Below, in pieces: positions 26,871 through 36,209 of a DNA stretch of 64,000 nucleotides; the stretch's first letter is position 1; every line of letters starts with the position of its first letter. Below the pieces are notes generated by a model. It had not been told where the DNA came from. It saw only the letters and a list, made by a program, of their open reading frames with translations, and did no database searches. Source of the DNA: Saprospiraceae bacterium. Its GTDB lineage: Bacteria > Bacteroidota > Bacteroidia > Chitinophagales > Saprospiraceae. The position numbers and the translations under genes were made by a program. The stretch is from the NCBI GenBank assembly GCA_017985675.1, contig JAGNXB010000003.1:62001-126000 (forward strand). Reading direction: 5' to 3'.

Positions 26871-28802
26871 TTACTGTTTTACAAATTTGGTCACTTTCAT
26901 TGAACCATCTGCTAATCGGGCCTGAATAAAATAAAAGCCCTGATTCAACTGTCGGATACTAACCGACCCTTCCCCTCCCTGATATTCGGCAACAAATTGT
27001 CCCGCGGGATCAAGTATCCTGATTTGCAATACAGGATTGGTCAAATCCTGAGACCAATGTATTTGATCTAAAGCTGGATTGGGGTATACGTTAAATGTAT
27101 TTGAAGTATTGGTTACCGTTTGCAAGCGCTCCGATAAATCTTCCCTTAATTCTACAGGTTCTTCCAAATCAGCAAATAGTCGGATGCCTTCCAACGTATC
27201 TGTTGTATTATTGACCTGGATAATATCTATTCGAAATTCCATTCGTTCATCTGTATCCCGAACCCAATCCTGCACAACGCCATACGGACAAATCATATAC
27301 ATGTCAAGGCCACCAATGGTCAGGTTATCCAATCGTGCCCCTGTAGTATTTATACGTACAGGATTACCCATATCGGTGATGCCTGTGCCCTGTTTGCCCC
27401 CGGCTGCCCATACCGCATACAAGCTATCATCCAGGGTAATAAAGAGCTTGCCATGATTAAAATAGTGGTCCGACCATTCATCCTGTGGTGCATCTATTTT
27501 TAAACTCACTGTTACCGTATCGCCCGATCGGTCGCCGTTCATTTGAAAACAGCAGGGATCGGAAGGTATATTTGGCGTTGTCGAATATATGTTAATGGGT
27601 ATTTTGCCTGCATTTCTACGTGCCACATTATTGTTGTCCCGAACGTATATCCATGCAACTGTAGAAGAAACTTTATCAGGATCTGCCTCTGAAAGTACTC
27701 TGGCTAAAAAGGCTATACTTAATGTAGGTTGGTTGTGATTTTTGATGGGCTTTAGGTAATTGGCAAAATTGGGGGTATTCCATTCAAATTCATACACTTT
27801 AAAATCTGCAACCTGGATGACCTGAGTCATAGATAAGTTATCTACAAGTCCTCCCATAGGATTATTGGTACCGGGATAGTCATTTACACCATTCCAGTCG
27901 TCAGGCCATTGGGAAGCATTTAATGTGCTAAGGGACCAGCGTAATTCCAACTCATCTCCTGCTGTGCTGCTTGATGCCACACAACCTCTATTTCGGACTT
28001 TTACATAAATGTAGTTGGTTTCATTACTTCTTATATTCTGATGTGTTTGATTGGTAAATCCATCATCCTGGTTGCGAACCCATATATATTCTGATACCCA
28101 GGTAGGATAATCCCCGTTGTATTGGCTCTCTTCATGACCCACATCATACATAAGGTTTCCATATATCCCTCCAATACCTCCTCCTGTTCCCGCAATTAAT
28201 GATGGGGAATCTTTAATATAATAATCAGGACGTCCTCCTAATGGTCCATTGCCACCTGAACGGCAACATTCCCAGTTTTGCCACCATTCGTCAAAATATG
28301 CGTGCCATGTCCAAAAAAGTGGAACTGTTGGAGACCAATGTGTGCTAAATGCTCCTCCTACAAAATTGTGAACTTTAGTGTGTAAAGTTTGATTGGCCTG
28401 TGCAAGTACAGTAATATTTTGAAAATCACAATTTAGAGAAAGACCCCCGGTATATGGTCCTGTCAACTCATCACAATTTTCATTTAAAGTGAGTGGCAGT
28501 AAAGAAATATTACAATCTTGATTCAACAATGTACAGGACAGATCAACTTCTCTAAGACTGGCATGGCCCGTTGAATAGCCTAACTCCGCTCCAGGGAGGG
28601 GCAAAAAAGTTAGATAATTATTTTTGTGCATCCAATCTTCAGCCGATTCTAAAAAGGCTCGGTGCCATGGAAAAATAAATTCGTCACCATGCCCATGAAA
28701 TATTGTTGGTGTACAATAATGAGGCTCTAGTACATTTGGATTAATAAATTCATGCAAAATACTTGCTAACTCAATTTGTTCACTTTGGCTCAGTGTGTGC
28801 AA
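26871..28802 (-). CDS. Tyrosinase-like copper protein, T9SS cargo; start unresolved
   Basis: 643 residues from TTG 28802. The tyrosinase/haemocyanin type-3 copper site is visible: CuA HGHGDEFIFPWHRAFLE, CuB LHTKVHNFVGGAF, then PLFWTWHAYFDEWW. Known relatives oxidise phenols. The C-terminal half is beta-rich and ends in a type A T9SS domain (FNVYPNPALDQIHWSQ ... MKVTKFVKQ). The frame stays open upstream of TTG 28802 and encodes an evident signal peptide (KITSIVLFVLFFSNHSFSQ, about 28883-28827) but offers no ATG, GTG or TTG. The heptamer tract at 28924-29013 lies just upstream, and ATG 29028 beyond it is in a different frame. See findings. Confidence 0.8.
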   Translation of the reverse strand: MHTLSQSEQIELASILHEFINPNVLEPHYCTPTIFHGHGDEFIFPWHRAFLESAEDWMHKNNYLTFLPLPGAELGYSTGHASLREVDLSCTLLNQDCNISLLPLTLNENCDELTGPYTGGLSLNCDFQNITVLAQANQTLHTKVHNFVGGAFSTHWSPTVPLFWTWHAYFDEWWQNWECCRSGGNGPLGGRPDYYIKDSPSLIAGTGGGIGGIYGNLMYDVGHEESQYNGDYPTWVSEYIWVRNQDDGFTNQTHQNIRSNETNYIYVKVRNRGCVASSSTAGDELELRWSLSTLNASQWPDDWNGVNDYPGTNNPMGGLVDNLSMTQVIQVADFKVYEFEWNTPNFANYLKPIKNHNQPTLSIAFLARVLSEADPDKVSSTVAWIYVRDNNNVARRNAGKIPINIYSTTPNIPSDPCCFQMNGDRSGDTVTVSLKIDAPQDEWSDHYFNHGKLFITLDDSLYAVWAAGGKQGTGITDMGNPVRINTTGARLDNLTIGGLDMYMICPYGVVQDWVRDTDERMEFRIDIIQVNNTTDTLEGIRLFADLEEPVELREDLSERLQTVTNTSNTFNVYPNPALDQIHWSQDLTNPVLQIRILDPAGQFVAEYQGGEGSVSIRQLNQGFYFIQARLADGSMKVTKFVKQ

Positions 28803-28923
28803 CTTTACTCTGTAATCTACCCAATTTTGACTAAAAGAATGATTAGAAAAGAACAGAACAAATAAAACAATACTTGTAATCTTAGATGTTAGTTGACAAA
28901 ATCTCCTAAAGTTACCCTCTTCT

Positions 28924-29013
28924 TGTGTGCTGTGTGCTGTGTGCTGTGTGCTGTGTGCTGTGTGCTGTGTGCTGTGTGCTGTGTGCTGTGTGCTGTGTGC
29001 TGTGTGCTGTGTG
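28924..29013. repeat. Heptamer tandem repeat, 12 copies plus 6 bases
   Basis: TGTGTGC repeated perfectly 12 times (84 bases) plus TGTGTG; on the minus strand it reads CACACAG-type heptamers. Seven is not a multiple of three, so each gained or lost copy shifts the reading frame. It lies at the 5' end of the tyrosinase-like gene. Confidence 0.97.
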
Positions 29014-29188
29014 AAATTTGGTTTTCATGATGGGGAATTTTTACCAAATATAATGCTTTTTTATCACAATTCCCAATTCTGCGCCAGAATAATGAAAAAA
29101 TGTCGTAAATGAGCAAACTTTAACATTTGTCACTTCCTGAAACTAAATTTTATTAGGAAAATTTTCTTTAATTATTCATGTTGATTCC
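29014..29188. other. Upstream region of the tyrosinase-like gene
   Basis: AT-rich. It contains ATG 29026-29028 (minus) followed by AAA ACC AAA TTT and then the heptamers. No other gene is seen. Confidence 0.5.
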
Positions 29189-32100
29189 CTACCTCTTTTG
29201 CACCACCAGTTTCTCCCGCATGATTTCCCCCTCCTGCTCAACAGAGATCCAGTATATACCCGACACCAGCGATTCTAAGCTGATCACCTGATCAACCGGA
29301 ACAAACACCTTTTGCTCTCTTACCTGCCGGCCCCAGCTATCCGTAATGCGCAATAGGCCTTCGCCCGCTATTCCCCGCAGCTTTACGATGACTTCCACAC
29401 CGGCCGGATTGGGCATCAGTTCCATTCCCGCATTCGATACCTTGTCTTCTTCAACATCCGTTAGTTTACCCAGGGTAAAACTAAATCGGATCGAACGGCC
29501 AAACTCCGACTCAAAATAATCCAACACGGCATCAATCGATGGGGCCAGTACCCTCAAATATCCCTGACCTGCGGCACCATCCGCCCAGTAGGACAACCCA
29601 TCATTGGCCGTATCCAGCAACTCAAACGTATAACAGCCATCCGGATAGTCCATCTTAAAATCCATCGTCTGATTGGCGGCAAAATTTTGTTGGTCCAGCA
29701 TAATATTCCCATTGGCATCCCACACCCTTACTCTATTTTCCTGCGGACGGTTATTGGTCCGCAAGCGGAAACGGATGCCGTTATTATAGGATTTGGGCAG
29801 ATTGAAGGCCGAGCTCATCTGATTGTTTTCCGCATTAACGTCTGCTCCTCCATTCACTTCCACTACCTGCGCTACAAACTGATTGCTGCCATCGCCAAGC
29901 CAGAAACCGCCATTGGGCACCGGCAACACCACATTCACTTTTTCCAATGGGGCCAGATTGCCGGTCCAGTCAAACACCTGCTGTGTACCCCCCACTACGC
30001 CGTATTGGATCCGCGCTGAGGTCATCGTATTGGATCCGCTATTGCGCAAGACGATGGTCGGATCATGGCATACCGGGTTGCGGCGACTGTAGTAGGGATC
30101 GATCGTAGGTGCAAGGATGTTGTAGATTTCGGCATCGTTGGCATGGGCAAATGGTCCGTATTGGACCAGCTGAAAATCAAGGACATAATTGCCGCCGCCC
30201 ATACCCAGGTTGTTTAAGGGTACCGGGGTGATGTCATAATCCAGGGTTACAGATGATCCGGACACATAGTCCGTTATTTCAAACTCCCGCTCCTGGACCA
30301 GATCGCCGGGGCACCAACCTTCCCGGGCACCCGGCCAGGTGCCACCCTGTGGAAATACCGGATTCAAGGCGCATTCATTGTATTGAAACACCTTCCAGGC
30401 GGCTACTTCTCCGCCATCTACATGCAGGTAGTGCGTATTATCTTTCCACTCACAACAATGTGGAAAGCTGCCGTCATTGCTATTGTGTCCGTGTCCTGTT
30501 ATCCGGGTTTTTACCTTGAAGGACTCGGCATCTGGATCCAGGGCTACTGTAGTAGCTGCCATACTGATGTCCTGATCCAGACTATTGTAGGATTGTGACT
30601 GCAGGCCACCCCATAACCGGTCTATTTTTTTCACTTCTCTTGCCGGGGTGCCGGGATAAAAGACAAATTTCAAATCGATGAGTTCCTGATTGTTACCCGC
30701 ACTCAGATCCACCAGGTCCTGAAGTATGGGGGCATAATCGGTTACATCATACACCCAGGTAAATCCCGGTCCCAGGTCCAATCCGATACCATACGGCGTG
30801 ATATACCTGCCGATTTCATATTGATCGACGACTTCAAAGGGATCTGAATAATAAATCAGCGTATCGTTGAGCCAGGTAGTGGCCGGCCCTGCAAGTGTGG
30901 AATCAAGGACTGATCCATCCGTGTCATATACATAGGTCGTGGAAGCCTCCCATCCATGAACGGTGTCCAGAGCTACCGGTTGGCGATCGATAATGTCATA
31001 AGTAACCAATCCGGCAATGGGGCGAGGTACCAGATGGTGGATCGTATCCTCCGCAACGGTGATCGTATAATCGCCCTGTACAAATCCCAGTCGGGGCCTG
31101 GGTGCGGGATTGTCATTGCCCATGCGCAACGCCGTTGCCTGGAAAGGGGTCCACACCGGCCGGCCAAAAGCAACAGCTGTGCCACCACCAGCAGATTGGC
31201 TGGTATAGGTAGCGGCCTGTGTGTTAAAGTCATAGCGCAACAAAAGATCATTCATGGCAGCATCACCTGCCTGTAAGCGCCGAATGGGCAATTGAGCGAT
31301 CGTTGCTGCATCCAGTTCTTTTTTGAAAATCATCAACTCGTCTACACTACCCCGGTAAGGGCCGTTATAACTGAGTCCGCGTCCAAACACAAACTGATGA
31401 ATATCCTTAATCTGCCGTGAGAGGTTGCCACCGCTGTGCCAAAGCTCGCCATTGCGATATATTTTCATCTGCTTGGTCGTCGCGTTTTTTACAAAGGTCC
31501 AGTGGGTCCAGTACTCCTTAAAATCTTCTGAACCGGCTACGCGATTGATGCGATCCGTACCGTTGGCATTGCCGGCATCCCAGTATATCTGACCATTGCT
31601 CCAGGGTAAATGGATATTCAGTACACGCCTGCCCAGTGAGTCCAATGCTTCCAGTATGGAGTTGTTTTCCGGCTGACTGTCTGCACCTTTTGACCAGAAG
31701 GCAATCGTAATTTCATTGCTCACTTGTTCCATCGGCTCGGTGGGCAGGGTCAGATAAGCATCACCCCGCAGATCGAGATAGCCATCCGGTCCATCAAACA
31801 GATAGGCGCGGTTGAGTGGCTTATCCCCGCCCTGTAGGGAAAAGACGGTCGCCGCGGGTGCCCTGGAGATCGCGATATCTACCAGGATGTTTTCGATGCC
31901 GTCCCATACAAAGGGTGTACTGAAGAGCACCTGTTGCATCCCTCCTGCATGGCTCCATGGCCGCGAGAGTACCGTGACCCAATCCGCTTCATTGGGACCG
32001 AGCAGGTCATCAAAAAGAAACGGCGCCAAACGCACGGTCAGATGAAAGCCCGTCCCGGACGAAAGTTCGTTCCATACCAGTTCGTGGATAGGTCCTGCTT

Positions 32101-32629
32101 TAAGCCCGGCAGCCAACAATTCGCTGCGGGTAAACATCATTTGCAAGCGGGCGGCCGGTACATCGGCTTCCAAGGGAATGACAACGTTTTCATTCTGGAC
32201 CGGTTGGATGGTCGCTGTTTGTACATTAGTGGACTGCACCAGCTGGGGCACTCCGGTATCCTCTACATAACGGTCATAGAGGGGCACCTGTTGGAGGTCG
32301 AGCACAGGTGGTGCAGCCAATCCGGCGAGGAAATAGGGATGGTTAAAGGTGGTCGAGTCCTGCTTGCCCGTATGATCGTACACGATGTTGTAGGTGAGGT
32401 AGTCCCATTCGCCGCAATCATACCCATCGGCAGTGGTGGCCGGATCACATTTGAGGGTATGCAACATCAGGATTTTGCGCCAGGGCTGGCTATCATCCGG
32501 AAACTGGAACCAACCCCGTCGGGTTGTGATCGAGTCAAAAGTGAGGGTTTGGACCACGATAGGATCCGTCTGGGCAAACGAGGGGAGAACAAATCCAATG
32601 GAAAGGATCAGCAGGTAAAGACTACGCAT
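29189..32629 (-). CDS. PNGase F-like protein with LamG insertion, T9SS cargo
   Basis: 1146 residues with signal MRSLYLLILSIGFVLPSFAQ. Peptide-N-glycosidase F-type parts: an N-terminal block with DGYDCGEWDYLTYNIVY, and a later block GHGHNSNDGSFPHCCEWK ... HYLHVDGGEVAAWKVFQYNECALNPVFPQGG ... AREGWCPGD. Between them sits a LamG/concanavalin domain (~residues 280-450; YLDLRGDAYLTLPTEPMEQVSNEITIAFWSKG). The end is a type A T9SS domain (GMELMPNPAGVEVIVKL ... REKLVVQKR). PNGase F removes N-glycans from proteins; most relatives of this large type are untested. A TATCTTTG box with an overlapping palindrome precedes the ATG. Confidence 0.82.
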   Translation of the reverse strand: MRSLYLLILSIGFVLPSFAQTDPIVVQTLTFDSITTRRGWFQFPDDSQPWRKILMLHTLKCDPATTADGYDCGEWDYLTYNIVYDHTGKQDSTTFNHPYFLAGLAAPPVLDLQQVPLYDRYVEDTGVPQLVQSTNVQTATIQPVQNENVVIPLEADVPAARLQMMFTRSELLAAGLKAGPIHELVWNELSSGTGFHLTVRLAPFLFDDLLGPNEADWVTVLSRPWSHAGGMQQVLFSTPFVWDGIENILVDIAISRAPAATVFSLQGGDKPLNRAYLFDGPDGYLDLRGDAYLTLPTEPMEQVSNEITIAFWSKGADSQPENNSILEALDSLGRRVLNIHLPWSNGQIYWDAGNANGTDRINRVAGSEDFKEYWTHWTFVKNATTKQMKIYRNGELWHSGGNLSRQIKDIHQFVFGRGLSYNGPYRGSVDELMIFKKELDAATIAQLPIRRLQAGDAAMNDLLLRYDFNTQAATYTSQSAGGGTAVAFGRPVWTPFQATALRMGNDNPAPRPRLGFVQGDYTITVAEDTIHHLVPRPIAGLVTYDIIDRQPVALDTVHGWEASTTYVYDTDGSVLDSTLAGPATTWLNDTLIYYSDPFEVVDQYEIGRYITPYGIGLDLGPGFTWVYDVTDYAPILQDLVDLSAGNNQELIDLKFVFYPGTPAREVKKIDRLWGGLQSQSYNSLDQDISMAATTVALDPDAESFKVKTRITGHGHNSNDGSFPHCCEWKDNTHYLHVDGGEVAAWKVFQYNECALNPVFPQGGTWPGAREGWCPGDLVQEREFEITDYVSGSSVTLDYDITPVPLNNLGMGGGNYVLDFQLVQYGPFAHANDAEIYNILAPTIDPYYSRRNPVCHDPTIVLRNSGSNTMTSARIQYGVVGGTQQVFDWTGNLAPLEKVNVVLPVPNGGFWLGDGSNQFVAQVVEVNGGADVNAENNQMSSAFNLPKSYNNGIRFRLRTNNRPQENRVRVWDANGNIMLDQQNFAANQTMDFKMDYPDGCYTFELLDTANDGLSYWADGAAGQGYLRVLAPSIDAVLDYFESEFGRSIRFSFTLGKLTDVEEDKVSNAGMELMPNPAGVEVIVKLRGIAGEGLLRITDSWGRQVREQKVFVPVDQVISLESLVSGIYWISVEQEGEIMREKLVVQKR

Positions 32630-32641
32630 ACAAAAGGTTCA

Positions 32642-32661
32642 TTTGACAACTGTCAAAGATA
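32642..32661 (-). promoter_or_regulatory. -7 box with overlapping palindrome
   Basis: TATCTTTG (32654-32661, minus) lies 24 bases before the ATG of the PNGase F-like gene. It overlaps the perfect inverted repeat TTTGACA-AC-TGTCAAA (32642-32657), which could be an operator. Confidence 0.45.
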
Positions 32662-32721
32662 AACGATTTGGGAAAGAATGCTCGGCTACACTTACCAATA
32701 AACCATATACGGTTCTCATTC

Positions 32722-34236
32722 TTAAAACCCCAATTTCATAAACTTGTCCCTGTAGTGTACCAGCCCCTTGTCATCTACTAATTGAATACCATACATGCCG
32801 GCGGGAAGTTGAAGCATATTCATGCTTACATTATAGGCTTCTCCTAATGGCCTGCTCATAACCAACCGGCCATTCATATCGAACACATTACAGGTTGCGC
32901 CTGGTTCTAAGTTACTTCGGCTTAATTGTAAATAATCAGATACCGGATTCGGAAAGATCTTATAATCATTTTGTAGGATATCCGACTGATCGGTAGATGA
33001 CGTTTCGCAACCATTATATCCGCTCCAATCCCGAAAAAAAGGTAAATTAGGTAGGCTGTTTCTCCCACTGCCGTATATCTTGATGTGATTCTGCATCACC
33101 TGGCAGGACGATCCCGGACAGTCTGGTTCAAGAATTACTTGCAAATAATTGTACTGCCCACTGGGTGAAATATAAATGCGTCCATCCGGCGCTAATACGG
33201 CACTATAAAATCGCGTATGAAAGGGATCAGCAAAATCAGGATCCCGCTCAGCTACTAATACTCTGCTGGCGGATACATCCGGTGCTTCAAGATCGAACTG
33301 CCATATTTTGTAATCATACGTTGCATAAATGTACCGGCCAGATGGTGAAAAGGCAACACCAGTATATACTAATGGTTCACCTGGAAAATCAAGTCCAAAT
33401 TCCCAGACCATTTGTCCGGTACTTGCATCAAATTGATAAATATGCAATCCCTCCTCCGCTATAATTCTAGCATATCGATTTCTATCAGGAGAAAATGTGG
33501 CTTGGCCTATGAGATCAAAATCACCCCATAATTTCTCCGTACAAGTGTACACTGGGGTTCCTACTCCTTCTTTGGTCACAGGGACACTGAAATAACAGGC
33601 CGATCTCGATCGGGGCACCACGATCCACCAGTCCTCTCCATTGGAGTGGCGCACTGCCAACACACTATTTCGGCCTAATTTATCGTCAATTGCCGTTAAT
33701 CGTTTTTCAATAACCGATCCATACCCTTCATCCAAGGACATGTCGATTACACTATAATGCAATAAACTTGGACCGACATTCAAACCATTATCATCATAAA
33801 TTTGCTCCAGATTTAAATTGAATAATAATATACTATCTTTAGTACCCGGCCAGGGAATAAGTACAGCTCCATTAGTATATGGACTTGAGGAACTATTGGC
33901 TTTACATTGGGTTTTATATAATACACCGGCTACAATACTATCCCCATTCATCATTAATTCCAGATTACGATTGAACATTTTACAACCGTTACTAAAAGCC
34001 CACAAAGCTGGTCCTTCCTTATTAGCTACAGCTATTGCTCCGTCCAATAAGTTTCCCCAAGGAAAAAAAAGCGGCGATTGATAAAAAGTGTCATTTGTAA
34101 ATTCGAACAAATTAGATGTAGGTTCCCCGGCCAGGTACCAACTGCCAAGTATCCATACACGATCAAGGTAATCTTGTGACTTTCCCTGATTTGCTAGGGC
34201 CAATACAAGTATAACTCCAATGCTCCAGCGCATCAT
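32722..34236 (-). CDS. Secreted beta-propeller protein, T9SS cargo
   Basis: 504 residues with signal MMRWSIGVILVLALANQGKSQ. The body resembles the WD40/lactonase-like propeller found in gliding-associated and surface proteins of Bacteroidota (ATFSPDRNRYARI, GVAFSPSGRYIYATYDYKIWQFDL, APDGRIYISPSGQYN). The C-terminus (YKIFPNPVSDYLQLSRSNLEP ... YRDKFMKLGF) is a type A T9SS domain. Ligand or partner unknown. It is the last of the minus-strand cargo block before the alkD-end remnant. Confidence 0.78.
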   Translation of the reverse strand: MMRWSIGVILVLALANQGKSQDYLDRVWILGSWYLAGEPTSNLFEFTNDTFYQSPLFFPWGNLLDGAIAVANKEGPALWAFSNGCKMFNRNLELMMNGDSIVAGVLYKTQCKANSSSSPYTNGAVLIPWPGTKDSILLFNLNLEQIYDDNGLNVGPSLLHYSVIDMSLDEGYGSVIEKRLTAIDDKLGRNSVLAVRHSNGEDWWIVVPRSRSACYFSVPVTKEGVGTPVYTCTEKLWGDFDLIGQATFSPDRNRYARIIAEEGLHIYQFDASTGQMVWEFGLDFPGEPLVYTGVAFSPSGRYIYATYDYKIWQFDLEAPDVSASRVLVAERDPDFADPFHTRFYSAVLAPDGRIYISPSGQYNYLQVILEPDCPGSSCQVMQNHIKIYGSGRNSLPNLPFFRDWSGYNGCETSSTDQSDILQNDYKIFPNPVSDYLQLSRSNLEPGATCNVFDMNGRLVMSRPLGEAYNVSMNMLQLPAGMYGIQLVDDKGLVHYRDKFMKLGF

Positions 34237-34536
34237 ATCATTATAAATTTTGGGTTAGATCAATAACGTTTTGCGCGATAATTGACGCATACAACTATAA
34301 TAAACCTTCCCAATATACAGAGAAAGTCTTTGCACTGCAAATCAATCTGTACTTGATACCCTGCCACTCACAGGGAAGCTATGTAGCAATTGGTACGGAT
34401 GGGGTATTGACTGTCTAAGCCGACTTTATAGTCCCATCATTTAAGTGTGCTCGAATAAATAGAAATCCTCGAAGAACGTTAACACTTTCTCCCCTCTTTT
34501 AGAAAGACTAACCTATTTATTAACGCTTATTCATCT
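34237..34536. other. Intergenic region holding the alkD-end remnant
   Basis: Besides the 39-base copy of the alkD 3' end there is nothing I recognise. Confidence 0.5.
34372..34410 (+). pseudogene. Remnant of alkD 3' end
   Basis: Same orientation as alkD and 37/39 identical to its last 39 bases. The change AAA to TAG creates an in-frame stop (REAM* then QLVRMGY*). Weak similarity continues about 20 bases further upstream. It marks the right edge of the T9SS cargo block that begins directly after alkD. Confidence 0.8.
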
Positions 34537-36021
34537 TCACTCCCTCCCCCAACTCGATCCCTCATTACCGTCTTTCACCACAATACCTGCAGCCTTAAGA
34601 CCGTCACGGATTTTATCGGCCATCGGCCAGTCTTTACCCAAACGCGCCTCCATGCGTATATCCAGGATGAGGGACATCAATTTATCTGTAATTCCGGAAG
34701 CCGCTTGATCAGCCTCCTCCTTCAGTCCAAAAACATCAAATAACAACTCGGCCATTTGTTTTTTTACCAGATCCAGCGTTTCCTGACGCACCTGTTCCAA
34801 CGTTATTTGTCCGCCTTTCAGCGCATTGATCCGTGGGGCTATTTCAAAAAACCGGGCCAGTACCCGAGGCGTATTGAAGTCATCACAGAGATCATCCATC
34901 GCCGCATCCAGGTTGGACCGGATCTCCAGATCCAGTTCGCCATCTACTTTGCCGGTCGCCTGCGGCAAATTGTGGAGGGTTTTCCAGGTCTCCATCAATC
35001 GGCTGAATCCTTTCTCTGCCGCTTGTAATGCCCCATCAGTGATATCGAGGGTGCTGCGGTAATGGGCCTGCAACATAAAGAACCGGACCACCATCGGGCC
35101 ATATCCCTTGGTAATCCATTCACTCTCGCCGGTAAACAGTTCGTAGGGCGAGATCGTGTTGCCATCACTTTTGGACATTTTTTTGCCATTCAGCAACAGC
35201 ATATTGCCATGCAACCAATAACGCGCAGGTGCACAGCCGCATGCGCCATAGTTTTGGGCTATTTCATTTTCGTGGTGTGGAAATTTCAGGTCTGAGCCAC
35301 CCCCATGGATGTCAAATGTTTTGCCCAGGTACTTGGTACTCATCGCTGAGCACTCCAGGTGCCAGCCGGGGAAGCCCTCGCCCCAGGGTGAATTCCAGCG
35401 CATGATATGCTCCGGCTCTGCTTTCATCCAAATCGCAAAATCGGCCGGATGTCGTTTTTCATCCTGTTTGTTGAGATCCCTGGTCTCCTGCAACAGATCC
35501 TCAATGATCCGCCCACTTAGCTGCCCATATACACCCTGCTCTTTAGAAAATTTTACGGTGTCAAAATAAACAGACCCGTTGATTTCATAAGCCAGACCGC
35601 TTTCCAGGATGGCTTTTACCATCTCGATTTGTTCGATGATATGCCCTGTGGCTCGCGGTTCGATACTCGGCGGGAGCACATTTAGGATGCGCATGATATC
35701 ATGGAATCCGTTGGTGTATTTTTCCACAATCTCCATTGGCTCCAACTGCTCGAGGCGTGCCCCTTTGGCGATCCGGTCCTCTCCATCATCAAGCAGGTGG
35801 CCCACATCCGTAATATTACGCACATACCGCACTTTGTAACCCAGATATCGCAACGTGCGAAAGATGATATCAAAACTCACAAAGGACCGGCAATTGCCCA
35901 GATGCACATCATTATATACCGTAGGGCCGCATACATACATGCCGACATGACCCGCATGCAAGGGCACAAACAAACTTTTTTCCCTGGTCAGGCTATTGTG
36001 GACGTAAAGGTCTTTGGGCAT
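34537..36021 (-). CDS. cysS: Cysteinyl-tRNA synthetase
   Basis: 494 residues. It charges tRNA-Cys. The class I motifs are present: the HIGH equivalent HLGN near residue 40 ([14 protein letters not shown]) and KMSKS ([13 protein letters not shown], ~residue 285). Zinc ligands are Cys in YVCGPT, Cys in HLECSAM and His in PHHENEIAQ. The anticodon-binding helical domain follows. A ~150-base CT-rich leader lies between a TAACTTTG box (36173-36180) and the ATG. Confidence 0.96.
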   Translation of the reverse strand: MPKDLYVHNSLTREKSLFVPLHAGHVGMYVCGPTVYNDVHLGNCRSFVSFDIIFRTLRYLGYKVRYVRNITDVGHLLDDGEDRIAKGARLEQLEPMEIVEKYTNGFHDIMRILNVLPPSIEPRATGHIIEQIEMVKAILESGLAYEINGSVYFDTVKFSKEQGVYGQLSGRIIEDLLQETRDLNKQDEKRHPADFAIWMKAEPEHIMRWNSPWGEGFPGWHLECSAMSTKYLGKTFDIHGGGSDLKFPHHENEIAQNYGACGCAPARYWLHGNMLLLNGKKMSKSDGNTISPYELFTGESEWITKGYGPMVVRFFMLQAHYRSTLDITDGALQAAEKGFSRLMETWKTLHNLPQATGKVDGELDLEIRSNLDAAMDDLCDDFNTPRVLARFFEIAPRINALKGGQITLEQVRQETLDLVKKQMAELLFDVFGLKEEADQAASGITDKLMSLILDIRMEARLGKDWPMADKIRDGLKAAGIVVKDGNEGSSWGRE

Positions 36022-36115
36022 ATTGAGGGTTTGAGGGTGGAGGGTTTGAGGTTTTGAGGGGGTTTGGAGTTTAGGAGTCGAGGAGGAGGGAGGAGGTTTT
36101 GTGGGTGCCCCTTTA
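36022..36115 (-). repeat. CT-rich repeat in cysS 5' leader
   Basis: Read on the minus strand it is CTCCTCCCTCCTCCTCGACTCC-like text followed by CTCAAACC words directly before the cysS ATG. It resembles the lpxD leader and the tract at 3358-3402. Confidence 0.6.
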
Positions 36116-36172
36116 GGGGTTTGGGGTAGCGATGGGCAGGTTTTGAGGTATGAGTTTATATTATAATGGGTG

Positions 36173-36180
36173 CAAAGTTA
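36173..36180 (-). promoter_or_regulatory. -7 box TAACTTTG for cysS
   Basis: Perfect TAnnTTTG in the gap between the EEP-family gene and cysS; it would give a ~145-base leader. Confidence 0.5.
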
Positions 36181-36209
36181 TTCCCTGATGTTGAAAGCTG
36201 CCTGGATTA

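Noticed and set aside
27035..27047. GATTGGTCAAATC inside the tyrosinase-like gene
   Set aside because: Resembles a P2 half-site but is a single copy within conserved coding sequence, so probably chance.
28924..29013. CRISPR-like tandem repeat
   Set aside because: The heptamers are directly adjacent without spacers, and no cas genes are present. It is a simple tandem repeat.
28889..29116. 75-codon ORF reading through the heptamers
   Set aside because: Its central part is only the translated repeat (HSTQHTA) and it ends before the signal-peptide frame. Kept only as context for the slippage hypothesis.
31934..32662. 242-codon plus-strand ORF
   Set aside because: Antisense to the PNGase F-like gene, with low-complexity unlikely composition.
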